From Planctomycetaceae bacterium (GTDB lineage Bacteria; Planctomycetota; Planctomycetia; Planctomycetales; Planctomycetaceae): 6,384 nucleotides of DNA. Positions 1 to 6,040 of this stretch are shown here, piece after piece (position 1 is the first letter of the stretch; every line of letters starts with the position of its first letter). The DNA is taken from positions 1-6,384 of the forward strand of contig WFOZ01000052.1 in NCBI GenBank assembly GCA_015487825.1, written 5' to 3'. Both the position numbers and the translations under genes were made by a program. Under the pieces are notes generated by a model that was not told the DNA's origin, did no database searches, and saw only the letters and a program-made list of their open reading frames with translations.

Positions 1-64
1 CGTTTTAATCATCAAGTCTTCAAGCAAAAACCTCGACGTTTCCATAAGACGTGAGTCGCAATTA

Positions 65-84
65 GTCTGCACAGCAGACCCTAC
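65..84 (-). repeat. REP-like palindromic repeat, copy 1
   Basis: Read on the minus strand this is GTAGGGTCTGCTGTGCAGAC, a short palindrome with a 6-bp stem (GTCTGC/GCAGAC) around a TGT loop and a GTAGG leader. The same leader and stem plan recurs twice, in opposite orientations, inside the mobile element at 5778-5854, where the stem is GTCCGC/GCGGAC around a 4-nt loop. The T-A versus C-G difference affects both sides of the stem, so pairing is kept. It lies 12 bp past the stop codon of the small gene at 97-336, a usual place for REP-type elements. No T-run follows, so I do not call it a terminator. The rest of 1-96 shows nothing I can name. Confidence 0.6.
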
Positions 85-96
85 GTCGCTACTTCA

Positions 97-336
97 CTAA
101 AGCCCTGGGATAATTGAGGTTGTGTGATTCATATCGTCCACTACTACAAGGACACTAGATACTGAGTCTATCCAATCGGCATCTGGGTCTTCTGGGAAGT
201 CAAACTCAACAACCCAGCATGGTCCGTCATGCCCCGAAAGTTTATCGGACCTCCTAGCAACGCCTGATCCTTGGATTTCAATTCCTTCATGTAAAATATA
301 TTCTTTGGCCAGCTTTATGGCTAATGTAGAATTCAT
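97..336 (-). CDS. small hypothetical protein (79 aa)
   Basis: An ATG-initiated frame of 79 residues ends at a stop at 97-99. The protein has no signal peptide, membrane segment or cysteine pair, so it is probably cytosolic. It is acidic in its second half. Layout: an N-terminal helix-like stretch with LAIKLAKEYI (residues 5-14), a GPCWVVEFDFPEDPD segment around residues 38-52, and a beta-like SVLVVVDDMNHTTSIIPGL at the C terminus. This order (helix, W-containing strand, 'VLVVVDD' strand) is reminiscent of small YrhB/Imm35-like proteins, but that is an impression from pattern, not a family assignment. No Shine-Dalgarno sequence is visible before the ATG. It stands alone, with a non-coding hairpin region upstream and a REP-like repeat downstream. 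Gene status is probable; function is unknown. Confidence 0.55.
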   Translation of the reverse strand: MNSTLAIKLAKEYILHEGIEIQGSGVARRSDKLSGHDGPCWVVEFDFPEDPDADWIDSVSSVLVVVDDMNHTTSIIPGL

Positions 337-388
337 GGTTTTAACCAGATTATTGTTATTAAAAGATTACTTGCCAAAAGAGTTACCG

Positions 389-549
389 TGGGTGGCCCGA
401 TCACTTTTAGTGGTTGGGAGCCGTCAGACGCAAGATGGACATGCCATGTGCATTCGATTTCATTTGTGCTTTCAATGATGATAGAAACCACATGGCGTGT
501 CCATCTCGTTACTATGCAACCCAACCGCAAAAAGCGGTCAGGCTACCCG
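389..549. repeat. long imperfect inverted repeat (about 160-nt potential hairpin)
   Basis: Two arm pairs lie in register. The inner pair, 433-450 with 489-506, is complementary at 17 of 18 positions, and the exception is a G-T wobble. The outer pair, 389-418 with 520-549, has 23 Watson-Crick pairs, 4 G-T wobbles and 3 mismatches over 30 positions. They are joined by 14 and 13 loosely matching bases, and the terminal loop is 451-488. Most non-Watson-Crick positions are G-T on the plus strand (five, against two that would wobble on the minus strand), which hints weakly at a plus-strand RNA. It fills most of the gap between the small gene and the 3' end of the large cytochrome gene, so minus-strand read-through would also transcribe it. 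It may be a degraded miniature element, a structured RNA or a 3'-end structure. No target-site duplication was found. Confidence 0.7.
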
Positions 550-587
550 ATAAAGTGGGACAACCGACCCTCGCCGGTTATTATGTA

Positions 588-3500
588 TCACTGTGCCTTG
601 ATAAACGCAATAAGATCGGCCATTTGTTTGGGAGAGATTTCTTTTTCCATTCCGGCGGGCATGAGGGATTGATTGGCGTTTTGGATGGTGTCGATTTCGG
701 TTCGGAAAATGATGGTCTCTTTTTTTTCCGCAGCTCTCAACGTGATATTGGTGCTTGTTTCTGATGCGACAATTCCGGTGTGAGAGAGACCAGCTTCTGT
801 CACAACAACGTAGGTGAAGAAGTTCGGGGAGATCTCTTTATTCGGATCGAGAATGTTAACAATCATTTCCGGGATCGATCTGCTTTTGACGGTTGAAAGA
901 TGCGGGCCAACTTCCACGCCGAGTTTGCCAGCCTGATGACAGTTCGCACAATTCTTTTTGAAGACCGCTTCCCCCCTGGAAACGTCGCCGAGGGTTTTAA
1001 TCGCTTTGATATAACGATCAACCACTTCTTTTCTTTCGCCGGGGTTGGATCGCGTAAAGAGTTTTTTCGCCTTTTCGCGGATTTGCTGATTGGAACTTTT
1101 CAGATAAATTGTTTGCCGTACCAATGAAACCTGACTGGTCGAAACCTTACCATCGAGCATCGCATCGAACAACAGGTTCAGCCAGTCTGATCGCCGCAGC
1201 AGTTTCTGAACCACGAGTGTCCTGATTGCTGGCGTGAAAGAGGTGTATTGATCGAGCAGAATCGTTGCGACTTCTTTATTGGAAAACGCGGTCAGCGTGT
1301 TAACTGATGCCACCTGAATGCTGTCCGGAGAGCGTGGATCGAGCAACGGCACGAGATGTTCTTTCGCGGTGTTGAAATCGGTGTAGGAAATCAATCGAAT
1401 CGCGTAGAGACGATCCGATTCTTTGACGTTGGAACCTTCTGCGGTTTGAATCGCCTGCGAGATAATGCCTTGAAGCAACTTCGTTCCAGATGAATCTTTG
1501 GAAGAGACGATTTTTATCAGACTGCTACCGCTTCGCTTCAAACCGCCCCCCAATTGACTCACGACATGCTGCCGAAGCTGTTTTCCCTGTTTCGTATTCC
1601 ATTCTGATGTTGCGAGGCTATCCAGAATTCGAACGAGCCCCGCCATTTCCTTTTTCGCGCCAAGAACATAAGCCACTTCGCCAAGTACACTCATGCCGGT
1701 CTCAGATACGGAAAATTGATAATCTTCGAGCAGATTGAGCAGAAAGTCAGTCTCAACTCCACCAAGTGAACAGAGAACGGCTGAACGCATCCATGCATCT
1801 CCCCCATCATTCCGGATGATTTGTGCCAGCGTTGAAGTAACCTCGGAAGATCGCACCTCTCCCAATGAAAACGCCACCTGATAACGCAAGCCCATATCCT
1901 CTTGTTTTGCATTCTCAAGCAGGAGTTCAACGAGAGATTGATTGTTCGCCAACAGCGGCTCGGCTAATCTGACAGCGTGAATACGAACTCGCGGGTTTTT
2001 ATCTTTAAGAGCAATTTTGATATCTTCAAGTTGCAACGCATCCAACCCCTGAAGCGACCATAACGCATGCAATCTCGCCAGGGGGTAAGTCGATTTCCGA
2101 AGCATCTTTTTCAACAACGCAATCGCAGCTTGATCCTGACGTTCATACAACAGTCGCTGCGCGGTTTCCCGCCACCATCCGTTTTTGTTTTCCAATGTTT
2201 GCACCAACTCGGCTGTGGTTGCTTTTCCCAAATGAGGATGAGGCGGTTTGATGAAATCAGCCGGATATTTGGGCGGAATAAGACGATAGATGCGACCACG
2301 ATCCCGTCCACTGGTTAAATCGAGGCGAGCTTTCAAATCATCAGGCAGTGACCAGGGATGTTCGATCGTTTCGCGGTACATATCCAGAACGTGCAGCGTG
2401 CCATCGGGAGCGTTCGCATAATTGACCGGGCGAAACCAGTTATCTGTCGAAGCCATGAAATCCTTTTGCCGGTAAGGCCTGACTCCCCGGTAGCTGACGC
2501 CCTCACGAGGCAGTTGATACCTCAGCACCAGATTGCTGGCGACTTCTCCCACAAACGCATTTCCCAGAAACTCTTTCGGATAAGCGGCTCCACGATAAAT
2601 GGTGACGCCACTTGATGAAGTAATGTAACCGGTTGCCTGGGTCGAATCGAACGGCTTGGGTGAGACCGCTGAAGACATCCTTTCCGCAGAAATAACGCGC
2701 CAACTTTCCGGCGGACTGACACGATACACCTTCACGGAATCTCCTGATGTCGCGACATCGTAAAGCAGCGAAGTGAGAGGCAGATAAGGATTTCGCTTCA
2801 GATATTTCGAAGGGAATAATACATGCTGAACCGGGTTGCGAATATTACACAGGAAACGATCTCCCCAGTTATTGAAGCTGTTTCCAAACCGGGCACCGCC
2901 TGCAATCTCTTCGAAATGTTCGTGGCCCGGTTCAAAACGGAAGTCGGCTCGCCGCAGGATCGCCGGCTTACCGGGATGCTCCGCTTCGATAATCGATCCC
3001 CCGTTGCTCGAACCGGCTGCGTAAATTTTGTTATCCAACCCCCACTGCAAACCGTTCATCACCGCCTGAACATTGTATTTACGAAACCCGGTGAAGACGA
3101 CTCTTTTGATATCCGCTTTGTGATCTCCGTCGGTATCTTTCAGATAAAGTAAATCGGGCGTCGCTGCAACATAGACACCTCCCTTGAAGCAGGCAATTCC
3201 CGCGGGCCAGGAAAGTTTATCCGCGAAAATGTAAGAGCGATCATAAATCCCATCGCCATCCAAATCTTCCAGTACGCGAATACGTCCAATTGGTGCAGAA
3301 GGCTGGTCCGCCCACGGTTTATCATCGGCGGCATCGGTGTAAGGGTAGTCGTTCATTTCTGCGACATAAGCGAGTCCGTTTTCATCATACGCAATCGCAA
3401 CCGGGTCCGTCACCAAAGGCTCGGCTGCAACCAACTCTGCGCGAAAACCATTTTGTAATCGGATTGTTTCAACAGCGCGTTCCGGAGGAATCGCTGCAAC

Positions 3501-3614
3501 GCCCGGCAATGGCGGAAGTTTTTCAGATTGTTTTTCTTCTGCTGGCAATGTTGCCAATGAAATAGAAGCTATCAGCAAAACCGAACTAATCTGATAAATG
3601 ATTTGATTTCTCAT
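588..3614 (-). CDS. secreted PVC-type membrane-bound dehydrogenase / HEAT-repeat / haem c protein
   Basis: The chosen ATG start (3614-3612) gives about 1008 residues. A GTG four codons upstream is also in frame, but the ATG follows a GGGGAG sequence at 4-nt spacing that overlaps the GTG start. Residues 1-25 form a signal peptide (hydrophobic SVLLIASISLA, then LPA before EEK), with no lipobox cysteine. Residues about 50-445 match the Planctomycete/Verrucomicrobium 'putative membrane-bound dehydrogenase' domain (TIGR02604 type): an opening FRAELVAAEPLVTDPVAIAY, two acidic calcium-like loops (DLDGDGIYDR at 117, DTDGDHKADI at 160), a GHEHFEE segment at 230 and NAPDGTLHVLDMYRETIEHP near 402. Residues about 460-855 are HEAT-like helical repeats. 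Residues about 876-1008 are the matching haem-binding domain (TIGR02603 type): CANCH at 889-893 binds haem c covalently, GPHL follows at 903, and SLMP supplies the probable distal ligand Met985. The protein probably acts outside the cytoplasm, oxidising an unknown, perhaps sugar-like, substrate and passing electrons to its haem. The family is certain; the substrate is not known. Confidence 0.93.
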   Translation of the reverse strand: MRNQIIYQISSVLLIASISLATLPAEEKQSEKLPPLPGVAAIPPERAVETIRLQNGFRAELVAAEPLVTDPVAIAYDENGLAYVAEMNDYPYTDAADDKPWADQPSAPIGRIRVLEDLDGDGIYDRSYIFADKLSWPAGIACFKGGVYVAATPDLLYLKDTDGDHKADIKRVVFTGFRKYNVQAVMNGLQWGLDNKIYAAGSSNGGSIIEAEHPGKPAILRRADFRFEPGHEHFEEIAGGARFGNSFNNWGDRFLCNIRNPVQHVLFPSKYLKRNPYLPLTSLLYDVATSGDSVKVYRVSPPESWRVISAERMSSAVSPKPFDSTQATGYITSSSGVTIYRGAAYPKEFLGNAFVGEVASNLVLRYQLPREGVSYRGVRPYRQKDFMASTDNWFRPVNYANAPDGTLHVLDMYRETIEHPWSLPDDLKARLDLTSGRDRGRIYRLIPPKYPADFIKPPHPHLGKATTAELVQTLENKNGWWRETAQRLLYERQDQAAIALLKKMLRKSTYPLARLHALWSLQGLDALQLEDIKIALKDKNPRVRIHAVRLAEPLLANNQSLVELLLENAKQEDMGLRYQVAFSLGEVRSSEVTSTLAQIIRNDGGDAWMRSAVLCSLGGVETDFLLNLLEDYQFSVSETGMSVLGEVAYVLGAKKEMAGLVRILDSLATSEWNTKQGKQLRQHVVSQLGGGLKRSGSSLIKIVSSKDSSGTKLLQGIISQAIQTAEGSNVKESDRLYAIRLISYTDFNTAKEHLVPLLDPRSPDSIQVASVNTLTAFSNKEVATILLDQYTSFTPAIRTLVVQKLLRRSDWLNLLFDAMLDGKVSTSQVSLVRQTIYLKSSNQQIREKAKKLFTRSNPGERKEVVDRYIKAIKTLGDVSRGEAVFKKNCANCHQAGKLGVEVGPHLSTVKSRSIPEMIVNILDPNKEISPNFFTYVVVTEAGLSHTGIVASETSTNITLRAAEKKETIIFRTEIDTIQNANQSLMPAGMEKEISPKQMADLIAFIKAQ

Positions 3615-3618
3615 CTGA

Positions 3619-3624
3619 CTCCCC
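3619..3624 (-). promoter_or_regulatory. ribosome-binding site favouring the ATG start at 3614
   Basis: On the minus strand GGGGAG precedes TCAG and then ATG. The spacing of 4 nt is slightly short but usable. The alternative GTG (3626-3624) overlaps this motif and has no purine-rich sequence at a suitable distance upstream, so the ATG is preferred and the exported protein loses four N-terminal residues. Confidence 0.55.
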
Positions 3625-3723
3625 ACATCAAGGCTTATTATTCAAGCAACCGTTTCACAGATTACTTTAACAAGCACTTAAACAGAGAATCAACTTAACA
3701 CCACAGGAGACGTAATTGCAGAG

Positions 3724-3797
3724 ACTCGAGAACTTAAATGTTCTGAAACCACTAAGTAACACGACGGTACACCGTGCCACCTTTGTTTCAGTCGAGT
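3724..3797. repeat. nested inverted repeat in the divergent promoter region
   Basis: Three inverted pairs share one centre: ACTCGA (3724-3729) with TCGAGT (3792-3797), CTGAAAC (3743-3749) with GTTTCAG (3785-3791), and ACGGT (3764-3768) with ACCGT (3771-3775). Intervening bases are not paired, so this would be an interrupted hairpin. Read on the minus strand it contains GGTGGCACG and TTAGTGGTT; near-identical words (GGTGGCCCG and TTAGTGGTT) occur in the same order in the left arm of the repeat at 389-549. It could be a relic of a dispersed repeat family or a regulator-binding region. The sequence does not decide between these. Confidence 0.5.
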
Positions 3798-3900
3798 ATC
3801 CAATGAGAATAGAGCCCAACTGATCCCCGTTTATCATTTGATCGACAGTTTATCAAAAAGCGATATTTACCTTCAGTCCATCCTGTTGAAATGCCTTAAT

Positions 3901-3929
3901 TTGATGTACGGTAAAATTTAATGTATGAA
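3901..3929 (+). promoter_or_regulatory. possible sigma70-like promoter for the haem c gene at 4106
   Basis: TTGATG (3901-3906) and TATGAA (3924-3929) are separated by exactly 17 nt, each matching the vegetative consensus at 4 of 6 positions. It would leave a 5' leader of about 170 nt before the ATG. A second -10-like word, TATACT (3968-3973), matches 5 of 6 but lacks a good -35 box. Planctomycetes use many alternative sigma factors, so this is only a candidate. Confidence 0.3.
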
Positions 3930-4092
3930 ATCAGTGAATTTTCAGTCTGTGCGAGAAACGATGTGGTTATACTATAAACAGCTACAACCGATTCCAGGTT
4001 GGCTTATTGATCTTTGAATAATAATGAAAAGCGTGTCTGCATTTTTCTTTCTAACGTGTGCTTGTTGCAGGTCATCATCAATGTAAACCAAC

Positions 4093-4097
4093 AGGAG
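4093..4097 (+). promoter_or_regulatory. Shine-Dalgarno sequence of the gene at 4106
   Basis: AGGAG lies 8 nt before the ATG at 4106, good spacing for ribosome binding. It fixes the start codon, which directly opens a typical signal peptide. Confidence 0.8.
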
Positions 4098-4105
4098 TTT
4101 AACAA

Positions 4106-5695
4106 ATGAAAAGACGTACCACTTCACAATGTTTGTTTTTCATCGCTTTGGTGACTGCTTGGCTGTCAGGAGCTATTCATGGAGTATCGGCCGAGGAGCC
4201 AGATGGGAATTATTATCATAGCGGGCCGCTTCGCGGATCGCTCAAAAGCGACCGCCCACTGCCAATTTACAACGATGCCCCAGAGCATCTTTGGAACCGA
4301 CTCTTTAGCATCCTTTACATCCGGCCGAGTGAACTTCCTTCTCGACCGGAGTACCCGACGGATACAACCAAACTTGACGAATGGAATCGCAACATGCGCA
4401 GCGGCAAATTAGCGTCAGGCTCAATCATTAAGCGTATCGAAGGAGGCGATACGATCACTTTTCTGGCTTGGCCCAAAACTCGGTACTACTCTGAACCGGC
4501 GATTTCGGAAAGTATTAACGAGCTGCTTGACGAATTTATTTCGACTAACGCAGAGCGTCTCATCTCCGACCCGCTCAAACGGGCCTTCTTCCAACACGAT
4601 CTTTGGGCCGTATTTGACCATTTGACAGGTCAGAACATTGCACGATTCGGTGACGTGGAGATTGCAAGGCTGCGTGCCTCCGTACCCGCTTATCTTGTTA
4701 CACCAGAGGAACGTCAAGCTAAACAGGATGGAGTCATCCAGCGGAGAGAAACACTCTGCCGCAAACTGGCAATTATTATCAAACGACTGGCTATCCCCAA
4801 GCCAACCATAGATGCGCTGCCTGATAACTATAAAATGGCAGTTGACTCTGGCTACTTCACCGCACAGCATGATTTTGACCCCAGTCGTAATTACCTGCCT
4901 ACCGGTTTACTGACCCAACCTGAGAAATGGGTGGAGATTGACCAATTGAGTGGTGATGGGAAAGGTCGATTGGGATTTCATACTTGGAGTATTAAAGGAC
5001 GATCCTATTATCGCGTGTTCTGGCATTTCCCTGAGGGGCGTCACGAGGTAGAGGAATACATGAATTACCTGTTCCCACATGGAGTGGACTGGGAAAAATC
5101 TGCCAGAGATGGATTTATTGCCCTCAAGCCCGGACTGCGGCAAATCCCAGTCGGTACTGAATCAGTTATCGTCCAGTTTATGATTGTGCTTGATGACGAA
5201 CTTAAACCTGTACCTACACAAATAGTTCAATCTATAGATGGATTTGTCTACAAGAACGTGGATGGTACGTTCGACACTCGGACAAATACAGGGCTGGGCG
5301 TGAACGCTTATGAGTACATAGTACGGAGACGCCTTTTATTCGATGGTCTCAAGAATGGTGGCCTGGAACGCAATCCTGACGATTCACCCAAGTACCGAAC
5401 TTTAATGGACGGAGGATTTTCCGGCTCGAAGGATTGGGGCCGCTACGGACGCCAGCAAACGGTAGTCCAGACCTGCATTGACTGTCACATGCATTTTACG
5501 CGCAACAGAGGTGTCTACAGTTTGAATGTTATCACCTGCCACGTACCAAATGATATGCCAGGAATCGCCATCCCGAAGGGTATGGTCAAGTTCCCTACGA
5601 ACTCTCGTGGTCAACGCGCAGCGAACTGGAAGCTCGGCCAAGAGGATTATCTGCGACTCGTCGAGTATGCGCGTAAGAGCTCACTGAAATGGTAA
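4106..5695 (+). CDS. exported mono-haem c-type cytochrome-like protein of unknown family (529 aa)
   Basis: The start is fixed by AGGAG 8 nt upstream. Residues 1-29 form a signal peptide: KRR, a hydrophobic core CLFFIALVTAWLSGA, and a VSA/EE cleavage site. The only haem c attachment site is CIDCH at 457-461, followed by MH (H463), so the protein is expected to be periplasmic or otherwise extracytoplasmic. No partner CXXCH exists, and the distal ligand is not obvious: M464-498 candidates include M484 and M493, with H479 (TCHVP) another possibility. The roughly 425 residues between signal and haem site match no domain I can name. Visible landmarks are LWNRLFSILYIRP near 62-74, HDLWAVFDHL at 164-173, and a beta-rich segment at about 345-385 (VIVQFMIVLDDELKPVPT). 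From memory, similar long proteins with a C-terminal CXXCH occur in planctomycetes as hypothetical proteins. It is divergent to the dehydrogenase/haem gene at 588-3614. That it is real and haem-binding is well supported; its function is not known. Confidence 0.88.
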   Translation: MKRRTTSQCLFFIALVTAWLSGAIHGVSAEEPDGNYYHSGPLRGSLKSDRPLPIYNDAPEHLWNRLFSILYIRPSELPSRPEYPTDTTKLDEWNRNMRSGKLASGSIIKRIEGGDTITFLAWPKTRYYSEPAISESINELLDEFISTNAERLISDPLKRAFFQHDLWAVFDHLTGQNIARFGDVEIARLRASVPAYLVTPEERQAKQDGVIQRRETLCRKLAIIIKRLAIPKPTIDALPDNYKMAVDSGYFTAQHDFDPSRNYLPTGLLTQPEKWVEIDQLSGDGKGRLGFHTWSIKGRSYYRVFWHFPEGRHEVEEYMNYLFPHGVDWEKSARDGFIALKPGLRQIPVGTESVIVQFMIVLDDELKPVPTQIVQSIDGFVYKNVDGTFDTRTNTGLGVNAYEYIVRRRLLFDGLKNGGLERNPDDSPKYRTLMDGGFSGSKDWGRYGRQQTVVQTCIDCHMHFTRNRGVYSLNVITCHVPNDMPGIAIPKGMVKFPTNSRGQRAANWKLGQEDYLRLVEYARKSSLKW

Positions 5696-5731
5696 GGAAG
5701 ATAATATTCATATGGTTTTATGAGTGCTCAG

Positions 5732-5873
5732 GTAACTATTCAGCAATGTTTGGTAATTGCAGAAATTAAGGTTGTTAGTAGGGTCCGCTATTGCGGACCA
5801 CCGCAGAAACAGGAGGATCCACCTTCCATCCTCGTCCGCAATAGCGGACCCTACTCCAACGCTGAATAGTTAC
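5732..5873. mobile_element. MITE with 8-bp target duplication, IS66-like ends
   Basis: The element is 142 bp and non-coding. Its ends are perfect 13-bp inverted repeats, GTAACTATTCAGC (5732-5744) and its complement (5861-5873). It is flanked by a perfect 8-bp direct repeat, GTGCTCAG, at 5724-5731 and 5874-5881, which is the expected target-site duplication. IS66-family elements are known to make 8-bp duplications and to have ends beginning GTAA, so this is best read as a non-autonomous IS66-type derivative moved in trans; no transposase is encoded in the window. The interior is mostly a large palindrome (5778-5854), and the left side carries 26 extra bases (5745-5770) absent from the right. 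It inserted 28 bp after the stop codon of the haem c gene, so it breaks no gene. Removing it and one duplication copy gives a continuous empty site. Confidence 0.85.
5778..5854. repeat. internal REP-like palindrome pair (copies 2 and 3)
   Basis: Two 21-bp arms, 5778-5798 and 5834-5854, are perfect inverse complements. Each arm is itself a small hairpin: GTCCGC-TATT-GCGGAC on the left and GTCCGC-AATA-GCGGAC on the right. Between them GAGGAT (5813-5818) pairs with ATCCTC (5828-5833), closing a 9-nt loop, so a transcript could form one long stem or a cloverleaf of smaller ones. The arrangement resembles a REP pair in head-to-head orientation carried inside a miniature element. The unit is related to the palindrome at 65-84. 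Being just downstream of the haem c gene, it may also end or protect that transcript, although no T-run follows. Confidence 0.8.
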
Positions 5874-5881
5874 GTGCTCAG

Positions 5882-6040
5882 TATCTATAACATTTTCCTT
5901 TTCAATGGCTCAAGCTGCGAAAATCATTACCAGCTAAGTTGTACGTCCATGATGAGGAAAGTAACGCATAAGCCCCAAAGACTTAATGAGAGGATTACTC
6001 CGACACTGACCAAGTTCAATCAGGTACCTCAGATATCAGG
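5882..6040. other. non-coding gap right of the MITE
   Basis: Together with 5696-5731 and the mobile element this makes a 345-bp gap between two converging genes. The 159 bp here contain no credible gene, no strong hairpin with a T-run, and no repeat matching other parts of the window. A plus-strand open frame crosses it, but that frame begins inside the mobile element and has no ribosome-binding site. Confidence 0.6.

Larger units (their letters stand above)
3615..4105. other. divergent intergenic region, 490 bp, non-coding
   Basis: This A+T-rich stretch separates the start codons of two divergently transcribed genes for exported haem proteins, so it must carry both promoters unless either gene is transcribed from further away. 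It contains the nested inverted repeat at 3724-3797, a possible plus-strand promoter at 3901-3929, and the ribosome-binding sites of both genes at its two ends. For the minus-strand gene I see only a poor promoter match (TTGATT, 17 nt, TTAAAG), which I do not call. No small gene, tRNA or riboswitch-like fold could be supported here. Confidence 0.7.

Noticed and set aside
562..579. Small hairpin AACCG/CGGTT as a terminator of the large minus-strand gene
   Set aside because: The stem is only 5 bp and no T-run follows on the minus strand; too weak to call.
388..764. Two overlapping plus-strand open frames
   Set aside because: They cover the inverted repeat and then run antisense to the well-supported haem-domain end of the large gene; no start signal is visible.
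3624..3626. GTG as the start of the large minus-strand gene
   Set aside because: The ATG four codons downstream has a GGGGAG motif before it and gives a cleaner signal peptide; the GTG overlaps that motif.
4030..4070. Pyrimidine-rich stretch followed by TTGCAG, resembling a spliceosomal acceptor
   Set aside because: The surrounding genes are plainly bacterial with Shine-Dalgarno sites; the resemblance is by chance.
4421..4870. Minus-strand open frame of 149 codons
   Set aside because: It lies wholly within the plus-strand haem c gene, which has a good ribosome-binding site, a signal peptide and a CXXCH site.
5778..5854. CRISPR-like repeat pair
   Set aside because: The two units are inverted, not direct, only two exist, and they sit between mobile-element ends with a target duplication.
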